From Solibacillus cecembensis (GTDB lineage: Bacteria > Bacillota > Bacilli > Bacillales_A > Planococcaceae): 64,000 nt of DNA. Positions 15,317 to 23,291 of the stretch are shown here, piece by piece. A program made the position numbers and the translations under genes. The notes below the pieces were generated by a model that saw only the letters and a list, made by a program, of their open reading frames with translations, was not told the origin of the DNA and searched no databases. The stretch covers positions 1 through 64,000 of the forward strand of contig NZ_LMBZ01000025.1 in NCBI RefSeq assembly GCF_001439635.1, read 5' to 3'. Positions within the stretch are counted from its first letter, which is position 1. Every line of letters starts with the position of its first letter.

Positions 15317-18178
15317 CTAGTTCGTAACAGAATCATCAACAGGTTCTTCGATGCCTGGTTCTGTTGGTATGATATCATCCTCAATCATGTCACCTGGATT
15401 CGTATCTTCTATAGGATCTGGAGGGAGTTCGATCATTTCGCTAACTTCATTTGAATGACTCGATTCAAACCCTGTAATATCTACTGCTACAACGACATAA
15501 CGTACACCTGGTGTAGTTTTAATGCTGTTACTTTCAGAAGATTTGAGTGAAGCCACGAATGCTCGTCCACCACTTGTCATGCTATATACACGATAGCCAA
15601 CGATATCATTTGAACCAGAATTCGTCCAAGATAATACGCCATTGTTCAATGTTGCCGAGACAGGGCTTGGAGAGACACTATCAGCTAGGAATGTTGAACC
15701 GGAAACGATTGAATTACCCGCTCGATTCGGTAATAGTTTCGACGCATCTCCACCTAATTTACCTAACATGCGATCAGCTACTGCTTGGTTTAAACCAAAG
15801 CCACCTTTTCCAACGAACTCTGGTGGTGTTTTTGCAAGTGCTGCATAAGACTTCCCATTTATGACAACCGAAGAAGCAGATATAAAACTATCATCAGGTT
15901 GCGATGGTAAAAACATATTTTTATTAAATAAGTCGGACATAACAAGCCCTGCATTGGCACAAGAAGTGGATGGGGCTAAGCCGGAAATTCCGCAAAATGA
16001 AGCGGAAACGACATTTTCTGGTTTTTTAAATGTCTCTTTTGTTCCAATTAATTCTGAATCTACTTTGTATAAGCTATTCATATATTTGGCCCATAGCGTG
16101 TTGACACGGGCACTTGGATGTTGGTACGTATTATTGAAAGCATATAAAGTACGCGGCTGGTCATAACCTAACCAAACACCGAGCGTAACATTTGGATTAT
16201 AACCAACTAACCAAACATCTTTATGGTCTTGGGTTGTCCCTGTTTTAGCTGCAAAATCAGATGAGAAGTTTAATAAGCTCTTCGCTTTTTTTGCTGTCCC
16301 GCCATCTTTTAAAACGTCGCGCAGCATGTCTGTCATCATATAAGCTGTTTCTTCAGAGAATACGTCTACTGCCTCTGTTTTCTGTTCAAAAACAATATTG
16401 CCATCTAAATCTTCAATGCGTTCAATCATATAGCCATCGATAAATTGGCCATTATTTGCAAATGTTGCAAAGGCATTCGTATTTTCTTCAATGGAAGCCC
16501 CGTGCGTAATCCCACCAATTGAAGTAGAAAGATTGACAAAATCGCCTTCAGTTAATCTAGAAAAGCCCATTTTCTCTAAAAATGTTGCAGGGCGTCGATC
16601 TAAAATCGAATCATATAAACGAAGCACTGCTAAGTTTTGAGATGTTTTAACAGCTTGGCGAGCTGGAATAATCCCAAGCTCTTGAGTTGGATTGTAGTTG
16701 ACTGGTTCATACTTCTCATTACCATAGATACGTGAAAATTTCACATCAACGACAGGGCTACCTGCACCGATCACACCGTATTCTAAAGCGGGTGCATACG
16801 CAAGTAGTGGCTTCATCGTAGAACCATTTGAACGATATGCTTTTGTCGCATGATTTAACTGTTCTAATTTATGGTCACGTCCACCAACAAAGCTTAAAAT
16901 TTTGCCCGTCTTATTTTCAATGACCATACTTCCCGTTTGCACCGGTACATCTACTTCAACCTCTTCACCAGTTTCAGGATCTTTTTCTTTCTTCTTATAC
17001 GTATGGCCATATAATTTAAATTCATCTGTTACTTGCTGCATGGCATCATACATATCTTGATTAATTGTTGAGTAAATACGATAACCACCTGAACGAATCG
17101 TGCGGTCAGCTAAAATCATGTATTTATCTAGAAGATTTTTTTCTTCTTTTAGTCGTGCAGGGTCAATCCCGTCTTTTTCAGCGATGATCTTAGCGAAAAT
17201 TTCTTTAGCGCGTTCCTCTAGCTCAGCTGTTAACCACGGGTATTTATCTTCTGGACGTTCTTCATACGCTCTAAAATCTTGCGTAATATCGTAAGCAACT
17301 GCATTATCATACTCGTTTTTCGTAATGTATCCCGCTTCATTCATGCGATACAAAACAGTACTCATTCGGTCAATGCCGTGCTGCATCCCTTCCTTACTTT
17401 TACGCTCACCTTTATTTGTGAAAGGCGTATATTTAAAAGGAGCTTGTGGAATCCCGGCAATATAAGCAGCTTGTGGCAGTGATAATTCAGCAGCAGAAAC
17501 GCCGAAAATCCCTTGTGCCGCTGTTTCAATCCCAGCGATATTCCGACCAGATGCATTTCGACCATAAGGAATAATATTTAAGTAAGCCTCTAAAATTTCT
17601 TCCTTTGTCATGAAATATTCTAAACGTAATGCAAGTAAAATTTCTTTTGCTTTACGCTCGTAAGATACTTCGTTTGTTAATATTTGGTTTTTAATTAATT
17701 GCTGTGTTAACGTTGAACCACCTGTTTGTGTGGAGGAGTTCGATACGTCCTGTAACAGACCACGAATAACTGCTTTTGGTACAATTCCGTTATGCTCCCG
17801 GAAATATTCGTCCTCCGTTGCAAGGACGGCATTAATAACATTCGGTGATATTTTGGCAAGTGATGTTTCACGGCGGTCTAAATCAGTACGAATTTTTCCG
17901 ATGTAAATATCATTTGCGAAATAAAGCTCACTGGTTTCTTCATAGCTAAATATTTCTTCGCGCATTTCTTCTTTTGAACGGAGTGGCTCCTCCTTAACGA
18001 GCGATGCAAAATAACCAGCTCCAACGCTCACCATAAAAATGGCTGAGGCAGATAGGAATATAAACGTTAAAAGAGTGAGGTTCCAAAAAACACCCCCTGC
18101 GATACGGAAATGACGCATCCATTTTGAAGAAGTAAGATGCTCTATTTTTTTATTTAATTGTTCGAGCCATTCTTTCAC
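15317..18178 (-). CDS. Class A penicillin-binding protein with C-terminal FN3-like domain
   Basis: 953-aa bifunctional peptidoglycan synthase. Short cytoplasmic N-terminus, one transmembrane helix (about 26-57), GT51 glycosyltransferase domain with ATEDEYFREHNG (catalytic Glu near 122) and GGSTLTQQLIKN, and transpeptidase domain with STMK (453-456), SQN (513-515) and KTGT (645-648). After it comes a fibronectin type III-like domain (about 835-915) and an acidic Pro-rich tail. GTG at 18178 is preferred: AGGAGG lies nine bases upstream, whereas the longer TTG start at 18217 has none. A PBP of this type beside tyrS occurs in other Bacillales; I do not assign a pbp symbol. Confidence 0.9.
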   Translation of the reverse strand: MKEWLEQLNKKIEHLTSSKWMRHFRIAGGVFWNLTLLTFIFLSASAIFMVSVGAGYFASLVKEEPLRSKEEMREEIFSYEETSELYFANDIYIGKIRTDLDRRETSLAKISPNVINAVLATEDEYFREHNGIVPKAVIRGLLQDVSNSSTQTGGSTLTQQLIKNQILTNEVSYERKAKEILLALRLEYFMTKEEILEAYLNIIPYGRNASGRNIAGIETAAQGIFGVSAAELSLPQAAYIAGIPQAPFKYTPFTNKGERKSKEGMQHGIDRMSTVLYRMNEAGYITKNEYDNAVAYDITQDFRAYEERPEDKYPWLTAELEERAKEIFAKIIAEKDGIDPARLKEEKNLLDKYMILADRTIRSGGYRIYSTINQDMYDAMQQVTDEFKLYGHTYKKKEKDPETGEEVEVDVPVQTGSMVIENKTGKILSFVGGRDHKLEQLNHATKAYRSNGSTMKPLLAYAPALEYGVIGAGSPVVDVKFSRIYGNEKYEPVNYNPTQELGIIPARQAVKTSQNLAVLRLYDSILDRRPATFLEKMGFSRLTEGDFVNLSTSIGGITHGASIEENTNAFATFANNGQFIDGYMIERIEDLDGNIVFEQKTEAVDVFSEETAYMMTDMLRDVLKDGGTAKKAKSLLNFSSDFAAKTGTTQDHKDVWLVGYNPNVTLGVWLGYDQPRTLYAFNNTYQHPSARVNTLWAKYMNSLYKVDSELIGTKETFKKPENVVSASFCGISGLAPSTSCANAGLVMSDLFNKNMFLPSQPDDSFISASSVVINGKSYAALAKTPPEFVGKGGFGLNQAVADRMLGKLGGDASKLLPNRAGNSIVSGSTFLADSVSPSPVSATLNNGVLSWTNSGSNDIVGYRVYSMTSGGRAFVASLKSSESNSIKTTPGVRYVVVAVDITGFESSHSNEVSEMIELPPDPIEDTNPGDMIEDDIIPTEPGIEEPVDDSVTN

Positions 18179-18244
18179 TTGATCTAACCTCCTAAAATCA
18201 TGTTTATCTTTATTCAAGTAAGAACGTATTTACTGAATAGAGGA

Positions 18245-18356
18245 ACGCCTGGCGAATGTCACAGTTTTTGAAAAGAGCTAATTTTATTGAGTCTAACAAC
18301 CTAAATTAGCTTAGGTTAAAAAGCTGAACGAAAGTGAGCCTAGGTGTAATTGATTA
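18245..18356 (+). repeat. Structured intergenic repeat, divergent right module (copy C)
   Basis: ACGCCTGGCGAATGTCACAG at the 5' side and AGCTGAACG ... GCCTAGGTGTAATTGATTA at the 3' side match the right-module frame of copy A. The apical part is replaced by an unrelated hairpin (AGCTAATTT/AAATTAGCT). No left module is present. Located between the divergent PBP and tyrS genes, upstream of the tyrS promoter. Confidence 0.65.
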
Positions 18357-18388
18357 TAGCATATTTGTTACTTGAACGAATATAGTTA

Positions 18389-18416
18389 TTGACATCGCAA
18401 GGATATTGAGTAGAAT
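18389..18416 (+). promoter_or_regulatory. tyrS promoter
   Basis: TTGACA (18389-18394), a 16-bp spacer, and TAGAAT (18411-18416), immediately upstream of the T-box leader. Confidence 0.8.
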
Positions 18417-18435
18417 AAGGTATATAAAATTTCAA

Positions 18436-18664
18436 ACAATGAAGAGTTTGCAGTAATGAATCCATTCCCTGATTTAGAGAGCTAGCGGTTGGTGAAAGCT
18501 AGACACAGTGTATTCATGAAGTACGTGCTCAGAGTTTGAACGGGTCGTTTCGATATAAACGCTTAAAGTGGAAGGAAGTTTTTTCCTTCAAGCCGGGTGG
18601 TACCGCGTTAAATAATACATATTTGACGTCCCTGCATGCAGTTTGCGTGTAGGGACGTTTTTTC
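18436..18664 (+). ncRNA. Tyrosine T-box riboswitch leader
   Basis: Tyr-tRNA-sensing leader of tyrS. Stem I region about 18465-18535 with the specifier codon TAC (Tyr) at 18522-18524 in GAAGTACGTGC. The T-box itself, GGGTGGTACCGCG (18595-18607), contains TGGT to pair with the ACCA end of uncharged tRNA-Tyr. It is followed by the competing terminator: ACGTCCCTGCATGC (18626-18639) with GCGTGTAGGGACGT (18645-18658) and a T-run. Uncharged tRNA stabilises the antiterminator and raises tyrS expression. Confidence 0.95.
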
Positions 18665-18708
18665 ATGCCCTTACATGCAAAAAAACACATGTAAAAGGAG
18701 AGATTTTT

Positions 18709-19977
18709 ATGAACGAATTAATTCAAGACTTACAATGGCGCGGGTTATTATACCAACAAACAGATGCAGAAGGTATGGAAAAATTATTAAACGAGCAAAA
18801 AGTGTCGTTATATGTTGGGGTAGATCCAACGGCTGATTCGATGCATATCGGTCATATTGTTCCATTATTGACATTACGCCGTTTCCAACAAGCAGGGCAT
18901 ACACCTGTTTTATTAGTAGGTGGAGCAACAGGAACAGTTGGAGATCCATCTGGCCGTTCAGAAGAGCGTCAATTACAAACGATGGAGCAAATCGATCAAA
19001 ACGTTCAAGGCTTAAAGAAACAAATGGAGCGTTTATTTGATTTTACTTCGGGTTCTGAAAACGCAGCGAAACTTGTAAATAACCATGACTGGGTTGGTCC
19101 ATTGTCATTAATTGATTTCCTACGTGATTACGGAAAGCTAATTAACGTCAACTACATTTTAAATAAAGATACAGTAGCATCACGTCTTGATTCAGGTATT
19201 TCATTTACGGAATTTGCGTACACATTAATTCAAGGGATTGACTTCAATCATTTATACGATCACCACAATGTTCGCATTCAAGTAGGTGGTTCTGACCAGT
19301 GGGGGAATATTACGACTGGCTTAGAAATGATTCGTAAAACACATGATGAGCAGGCGAAAGCTTTCGGTATTACAATTCCTTTAGTAACAAAATCAGATGG
19401 TACAAAATTCGGTAAAACAGCGGGTGGCGCGGTTTGGTTAGATGCTGAAAAAACATCACCTTATGAGTTTTACCAATTTTGGATTAATGCAGCCGATGCA
19501 GATGTAGTGAAATACTTGAAAATCTTCACATTCTTATCGCATGAAGAAATCGATAGCTTAGCAGTAAGTGTGCAAGATGAGCCGCATTTACGTAAAGCAC
19601 AAAAAGCATTAGCAGAAGAAATGACACGTTTAATTCACGGAGAAGCGGGCTTAGAAGCAGCAGAGCGTATTACAAAAGCATTGTTCTCAGGCGATTTAAA
19701 AGCATTATCTGTTGATGAAATGAAAGTTGCTTTTGCGGGTATCCCTTCTGTTGAAGTAGCAAAAGCCGATCAAAACATCGTAGAATTAATCGTGGAAGCG
19801 AGCATTTCATCATCAAAGCGTCAAGCACGTGAAGATGTAACAAATGGTGCGATTAGTATTAACGGTGAAAAAGTGACGGATTTAGAATATGTTGTGGATG
19901 GCAAAGATCGTTTAGAAGATGCTTTTGCAATTATCCGCCGCGGTAAGAAAAAATACCATATGGTGAAATTCGTATAA
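18709..19977 (+). CDS. tyrS: Tyrosyl-tRNA synthetase
   Basis: 422-aa class I aminoacyl-tRNA synthetase. HIGH motif in DSMHIGHIVPLL, tyrosine pocket GGSDQWGNI, KMSKS-equivalent KFGKT in GTKFGKTAGGAVW, and a C-terminal S4-type RNA-binding domain (SISSSKRQAREDVTNGAISING). The ATG at 18709 has AAAAGGAGAG upstream; the longer reading begins inside the riboswitch terminator and is excluded. Controlled by the Tyr T-box. The stop codon overlaps the start of repeat copy D. Confidence 0.96.
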   Translation: MNELIQDLQWRGLLYQQTDAEGMEKLLNEQKVSLYVGVDPTADSMHIGHIVPLLTLRRFQQAGHTPVLLVGGATGTVGDPSGRSEERQLQTMEQIDQNVQGLKKQMERLFDFTSGSENAAKLVNNHDWVGPLSLIDFLRDYGKLINVNYILNKDTVASRLDSGISFTEFAYTLIQGIDFNHLYDHHNVRIQVGGSDQWGNITTGLEMIRKTHDEQAKAFGITIPLVTKSDGTKFGKTAGGAVWLDAEKTSPYEFYQFWINAADADVVKYLKIFTFLSHEEIDSLAVSVQDEPHLRKAQKALAEEMTRLIHGEAGLEAAERITKALFSGDLKALSVDEMKVAFAGIPSVEVAKADQNIVELIVEASISSSKRQAREDVTNGAISINGEKVTDLEYVVDGKDRLEDAFAIIRRGKKKYHMVKFV

Positions 19978-20092
19978 CTTGATTCAGCAGAATCAAGTTA
20001 AGCCCCAGCGGATGTCACAGATTTTTAAGGGAAGTTTTTCAAGCGAGCTCGAAAAAAATCTGGACACAATTCCGCCGAGGCGTAATTGATAT
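19976..20092 (+). repeat. Structured intergenic repeat, complete copy (copy D)
   Basis: Short left module: AACTTGATTC (19976-19985) and GAATCAAGTT (19990-19999), a perfect 10-bp stem with a 4-nt loop. Right module (from 20001): GCCCCAGCGGATGTCACAG ... ATCTGGACACAATTCCGCC, then the 3' hairpin arm GGCGTAATTGATAT. The first two bases are the last two of the tyrS stop codon, so it belongs to the tyrS 3' untranslated region. Confidence 0.85.
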
Positions 20093-20104
20093 TCATACAA
20101 TAGT

Positions 20105-20140
20105 AACGTCTCAGAAATTACTCTGGGGCGTTTTATTTTA
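20105..20140 (+). terminator. Terminator after tyrS
   Basis: AACGTCTCAGA (20105-20115) pairs with TCTGGGGCGTT (20122-20132, two G-T pairs), followed by TTATTTTA. Confidence 0.75.
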
Positions 20141-20197
20141 TATGTTAAAAAAGGATATTTTTGTTAAAGTAGGGGTTATTAACAAGGAGGGTGAAGA

Positions 20198-21367
20198 ATG
20201 GAAAAGAAATCATATTTTATACCAATTGTTAATGCGATTATCGGATTGATAGCGGGCAGTTTTTTAACATTCATAATCGTATTCATTGCTGCATTTAGCG
20301 GTTCGATTCATTATATCCCATTTATAATTGCGCTGGCAGCTGTGCTTTATATTGCGTATGTATTGCATAATTTTGAGTTTTTCACTAGAAAGAAAGCCGC
20401 AAAATTTTTTTGGACGTTCGCGCTAGGTGTGTTGGCCATTACTGCAATACAACCAATTTATCACTGGTTTGATAACCGAATCCCAACGGTAGATGCCGAA
20501 GTGAATATTTATCAATACGAGCCATTTATCGAAGGGAATCAAGTTGAAAAACTGTCGGAAGATGCATCGTTAAAATTACAAGAACCGTTACCGAAAATGG
20601 ATGGTGCAACGGCATTGTATCCGTTATATGCGGCTTTTGTTCAAGCGGTATATCCTGAAAAAATGTATAATCCGTATTCAAGTGAAGTGATGGTCAATCA
20701 AACACCTGATGCGTATACAAATTTGCTAGAAGGAAACGTAGATATGATTTTTGTAGCAGGTCCTTCAGAGAAGCAGTTACAACGTTCACAGGAAAAAGGT
20801 ATGAAGCTTAAGCTAACACCAATTGGAAAAGAAGCCTTCGTGTTTTTTGTAAACGCAAAGAACAATATTGATAATTTAACGTTGGATCAAATTAAAGGTA
20901 TTTATGCAGGAGAACTTACGAATTGGTCTCAAGTTGGAGGCAAAAATGATGACATACGTGCTTTTCAAAGACCACAAGATAGTGGATCACAAACAGCTTT
21001 ACAAAGGCTAATGGGTGAGAAACCGATTGTGGAAGCTCCTACTGAAAATATCGCTTCGGGCATGGGAGGGATAATTAATGAAGTATCAAAATACAAAAAC
21101 TATAAAAATGCCATTGGTTATACTTTCCGCTACTATTCGAATGAAATGGTACGGAGTAAAGAGATTAAATTATTGGAAATTGATGGTGTCGCACCTACGA
21201 AAGAAACAATACGCGCAAATACGTATCCAATTACTTCGGATTTTTATATCGTAACGATGGGTAATGAGGCAGCGCATGTTCAAGCATTTATTGACTGGAT
21301 TTTATCAGAAGAAGGTCAAAGATTAGTTGAGCAAGCGGGATATGTCCCTGTGACTGAATACGAGTAA
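20198..21367 (+). CDS. Membrane-anchored PstS-like substrate-binding protein
   Basis: 389-aa fusion of an N-terminal membrane domain with three predicted helices (about 8-32, 37-56, 66-86) to a periplasmic-binding-like domain (about 130-389) of the PstS superfamily. DGATALYPLYAAFV and RPQDSGSQTALQRLM correspond to the phosphate-contacting loops of PstS. Ordinary PstS proteins are lipoproteins; no lipobox is visible here. AAGGAGGGTG precedes the ATG. There are no pstCAB genes nearby, so it may be a sensor or orphan binder rather than a transporter part. Ligand identity is inference. Confidence 0.75.
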   Translation: MEKKSYFIPIVNAIIGLIAGSFLTFIIVFIAAFSGSIHYIPFIIALAAVLYIAYVLHNFEFFTRKKAAKFFWTFALGVLAITAIQPIYHWFDNRIPTVDAEVNIYQYEPFIEGNQVEKLSEDASLKLQEPLPKMDGATALYPLYAAFVQAVYPEKMYNPYSSEVMVNQTPDAYTNLLEGNVDMIFVAGPSEKQLQRSQEKGMKLKLTPIGKEAFVFFVNAKNNIDNLTLDQIKGIYAGELTNWSQVGGKNDDIRAFQRPQDSGSQTALQRLMGEKPIVEAPTENIASGMGGIINEVSKYKNYKNAIGYTFRYYSNEMVRSKEIKLLEIDGVAPTKETIRANTYPITSDFYIVTMGNEAAHVQAFIDWILSEEGQRLVEQAGYVPVTEYE

Positions 21368-21401
21368 AATGAACGAAATACCTTTTGACCGTTCGATAAC
21401 T

Positions 21402-21430
21402 TTGAATCCCTTTAAAAATACCAGTATAAT
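21402..21430 (+). promoter_or_regulatory. Promoter of the Yip1-family gene
   Basis: TTGAAT (21402-21407), exactly 17 bp, then TATAAT (21425-21430): a near-consensus sigma-A promoter. It lies just inside what would be the N-terminal codons of the longest downstream ORF, which argues for a start at 21465. Confidence 0.75.
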
Positions 21431-21464
21431 AGATTTTGTATTATTACTTTTAGGAGGTTCTATT

Positions 21465-22085
21465 TTGGTTGAGCAACAAATGCATCAAGTTGATGATCGG
21501 CATACTATTTTGAGTATTGCGGTTAAACCGCGCGATACGATTCAGTATGTATTAAAAACAAAAAATTTACCGTACTTTATTTTTGTCGGGCTAATCGGGA
21601 TGTTTAGTAGCAATATAATGGGCTTTTTAGGGACGTCATTTTACGGGCAAAATACATTAGGCGATATCGTTTCGGCTTCGTTTATGTCGAGTTTTTTACT
21701 GTATTTTTTATCGACTTTCATTGTAGCTGGTGTATTACTAGTGTCCGCGAAAATATTAGGTGGTCAAGGTAACTTTAAGCAAATGTTCCGTGTTATTAGT
21801 ATCACGATGATTCCGTATATTTGGATTTTACCACTGCTATTATTTTGGATGCAATTTGCACCGCAATCCTTTTTCGTCATTACGTATATCGAAATGAGTT
21901 TAGGTGATATGATTTTACAATTCGTTGGTGGTGTTTTTATTATCATCGCAAGTATTTGGACATATGTAATAATGATTATCGGTATTTCTGAAGTACATAA
22001 AATTACGAAATGGCGTGCTTTTTTTGCATCAATTGTTGTCCTCATTGTTCTATGTGTGATTTTAGTGTTTACAAAAATTTTATAG
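21465..22085 (+). CDS. Yip1-domain family integral membrane protein
   Basis: 206-aa polytopic protein of the Yip1 family type with about five hydrophobic helices spread from residue 30 to the C-terminus, after a short soluble N-terminus (VEQQMHQVDDRHTILSIAVKPRDTIQYVL). Bacterial Yip1 proteins have no settled function. TTG at 21465 is chosen: AGGAGG lies seven bases upstream and a promoter at 21402-21430 excludes the ATG at 21369. It follows the PstS-like gene by about 100 bases, so they may be linked, but it has its own promoter. Confidence 0.72.
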   Translation: MVEQQMHQVDDRHTILSIAVKPRDTIQYVLKTKNLPYFIFVGLIGMFSSNIMGFLGTSFYGQNTLGDIVSASFMSSFLLYFLSTFIVAGVLLVSAKILGGQGNFKQMFRVISITMIPYIWILPLLLFWMQFAPQSFFVITYIEMSLGDMILQFVGGVFIIIASIWTYVIMIIGISEVHKITKWRAFFASIVVLIVLCVILVFTKIL

Positions 22086-22101
22086 TGAAATGAATTTAAA
22101 A

Positions 22102-22141
22102 AACAGTCACTTCATATTTACAATGGGGTGGCTGTTTTTTT
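22102..22141 (+). terminator. Terminator after the Yip1-family gene
   Basis: AACAGTCAC (22102-22110) pairs with GTGGCTGTT (22128-22136), followed by a T-run. Confidence 0.8.
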
Positions 22142-22162
22142 CATAGCTCAAGTAATTTAAAT

Positions 22163-22206
22163 AAAAAAACTCCCAAACACTTGATAAACAAGGTTTGAGA
22201 GTTTTG
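22163..22206 (-). terminator. rpsD terminator
   Basis: On the minus strand AAAACTCTCAAACCTTG pairs imperfectly with CAAGTGTTTGGGAGTTTT, followed by TTTTTTT. Confidence 0.78.
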
Positions 22207-22223
22207 TTTGAATCTCGAAACGA

Positions 22224-22826
22224 TTAACGAGAGTAGAACTCTACGATAAGTTGTTCGTTGATTTCAGCAGATAATTCAGAACGCTCTGGTAAACGTACAA
22301 ATGTACCAACTTTAGAGTCAGCATCAAATGATACGTACTCAGGTACGAAGTTGTTTACTTCGATTGCTTCAGCGATAACTGTTAAGTTAGCTGATTTTTC
22401 ACGTAATGAAATAGTTTGACCAGGTTTTACTGAGTAAGATGGGATGTCAACGCGACTACCATTTACTAATACGTGACCGTGGTTAACTAATTGGCGAGCT
22501 GCACGACGAGTACGAGCTAAACCTAAACGGTAAACTAAGTTGTCAAGGCGAGTTTCTAATAAGATCATGAAGTTTTCACCGTGTAGACCTTGTAATTTAC
22601 CAGCTTTAAGGTAAACGTTTTTGAATTGACGTTCAGTCATACCGTACATATGACGTAATTTTTGTTTTTCAGTTAATTGTAGACCATACTCTGATTTCTT
22701 AGTGCGAGAGTTTGGACCGTGTTGACCTGGTGCGTAAGGGCGTTTAGCGATTTCTTTACCTGTTCCGCTTAATGAAATACCAAGACGACGAGAAAGTTTC
22801 CAAGATGGACCTGTATAACGAGACAT
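22224..22826 (-). CDS. rpsD: 30S ribosomal protein S4
   Basis: 200-aa S4, which binds 16S rRNA early in small-subunit assembly. N-terminal SRYTGPSWKLSRRLGISLSGTGKE and the S4 RNA-binding domain (LETRLDNLVYRLGLARTRRAARQLVNHGHVLVNG) are diagnostic. It is the cysteine-free form, lacking a zinc knuckle. The start at 22826 has AAAGGAGGAG upstream; the longer ORF is discarded. Monocistronic with a leader of about 195 nt, as in B. subtilis where S4 represses its own mRNA. Confidence 0.97.
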   Translation of the reverse strand: MSRYTGPSWKLSRRLGISLSGTGKEIAKRPYAPGQHGPNSRTKKSEYGLQLTEKQKLRHMYGMTERQFKNVYLKAGKLQGLHGENFMILLETRLDNLVYRLGLARTRRAARQLVNHGHVLVNGSRVDIPSYSVKPGQTISLREKSANLTVIAEAIEVNNFVPEYVSFDADSKVGTFVRLPERSELSAEINEQLIVEFYSR

Positions 22827-23022
22827 AATTTTGTCTCCTCCTTTAAATTTGGTTTTTGTTGTAAAAGAAAAAACCAGCTGTACCCAACAAAAATGGTATT
22901 CTATTTTCACGTATCTTCGCCCATGCAGCCGAGAGGGTTACGCAATACACCATCCTATTTTAAAAATAGAAGGAATAAAATACAAACAATTAAGTCATAC
23001 AACTACTGCATTCATTTTACAC
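22827..23022 (-). promoter_or_regulatory. rpsD leader, candidate S4 autoregulatory RNA
   Basis: About 195 nt of untranslated leader between the rpsD promoter and start codon, with several potential stems (for example TATTTTTAAAATA about 22970). B. subtilis rpsD is autoregulated through a pseudoknot in its leader; a homologous role is inferred from position and length, not from a verified structure. Confidence 0.5.
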
Positions 23023-23029
23023 AAGTAGT

Positions 23030-23058
23030 ATTGTAACTTTTATTATAATTTTAGTCAA
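23030..23058 (-). promoter_or_regulatory. rpsD promoter
   Basis: On the minus strand TTGACT (23058-23053), 17 bp, then TACAAT (23035-23030). Transcription would start near 23022. 23059-23229 is AT-rich and holds nothing else I can assign, other than a TATACT -10-like box at 23230-23235 for the next gene. Confidence 0.8.
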
Positions 23059-23291
23059 TGAAGAAGTATAGCAAAGAAAATATAAGCATATAAATATAGT
23101 AGAACTTTCTTTGGTTAAAATGACCTATAAGTTATGCTGGAATAATTTAATTTTAAATAAGTTGTGAAAAATGTCCAATAAATTAGAAAAAAAAGCCATA
23201 TTTTTATAGTCAAATAGACACGAAAAGTGTATACTTGGAATTAAGTGAAATAGTATCTGATTCGGTAAATGTGAAAGAAAAAGGTGATTTA

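Noticed and set aside
15547..16166. Plus-strand ORFs (60-105 aa) within the PBP gene
   Set aside because: They overlap an intact PBP reading frame, lack ribosome binding sites and show no domain features.
23235..23291. TTG at 23235 as the start of the GAF-GGDEF gene
   Set aside because: It overlaps a -10-like TATACT box and has no ribosome binding site; ATG at 23292 has AAAGGTGA.
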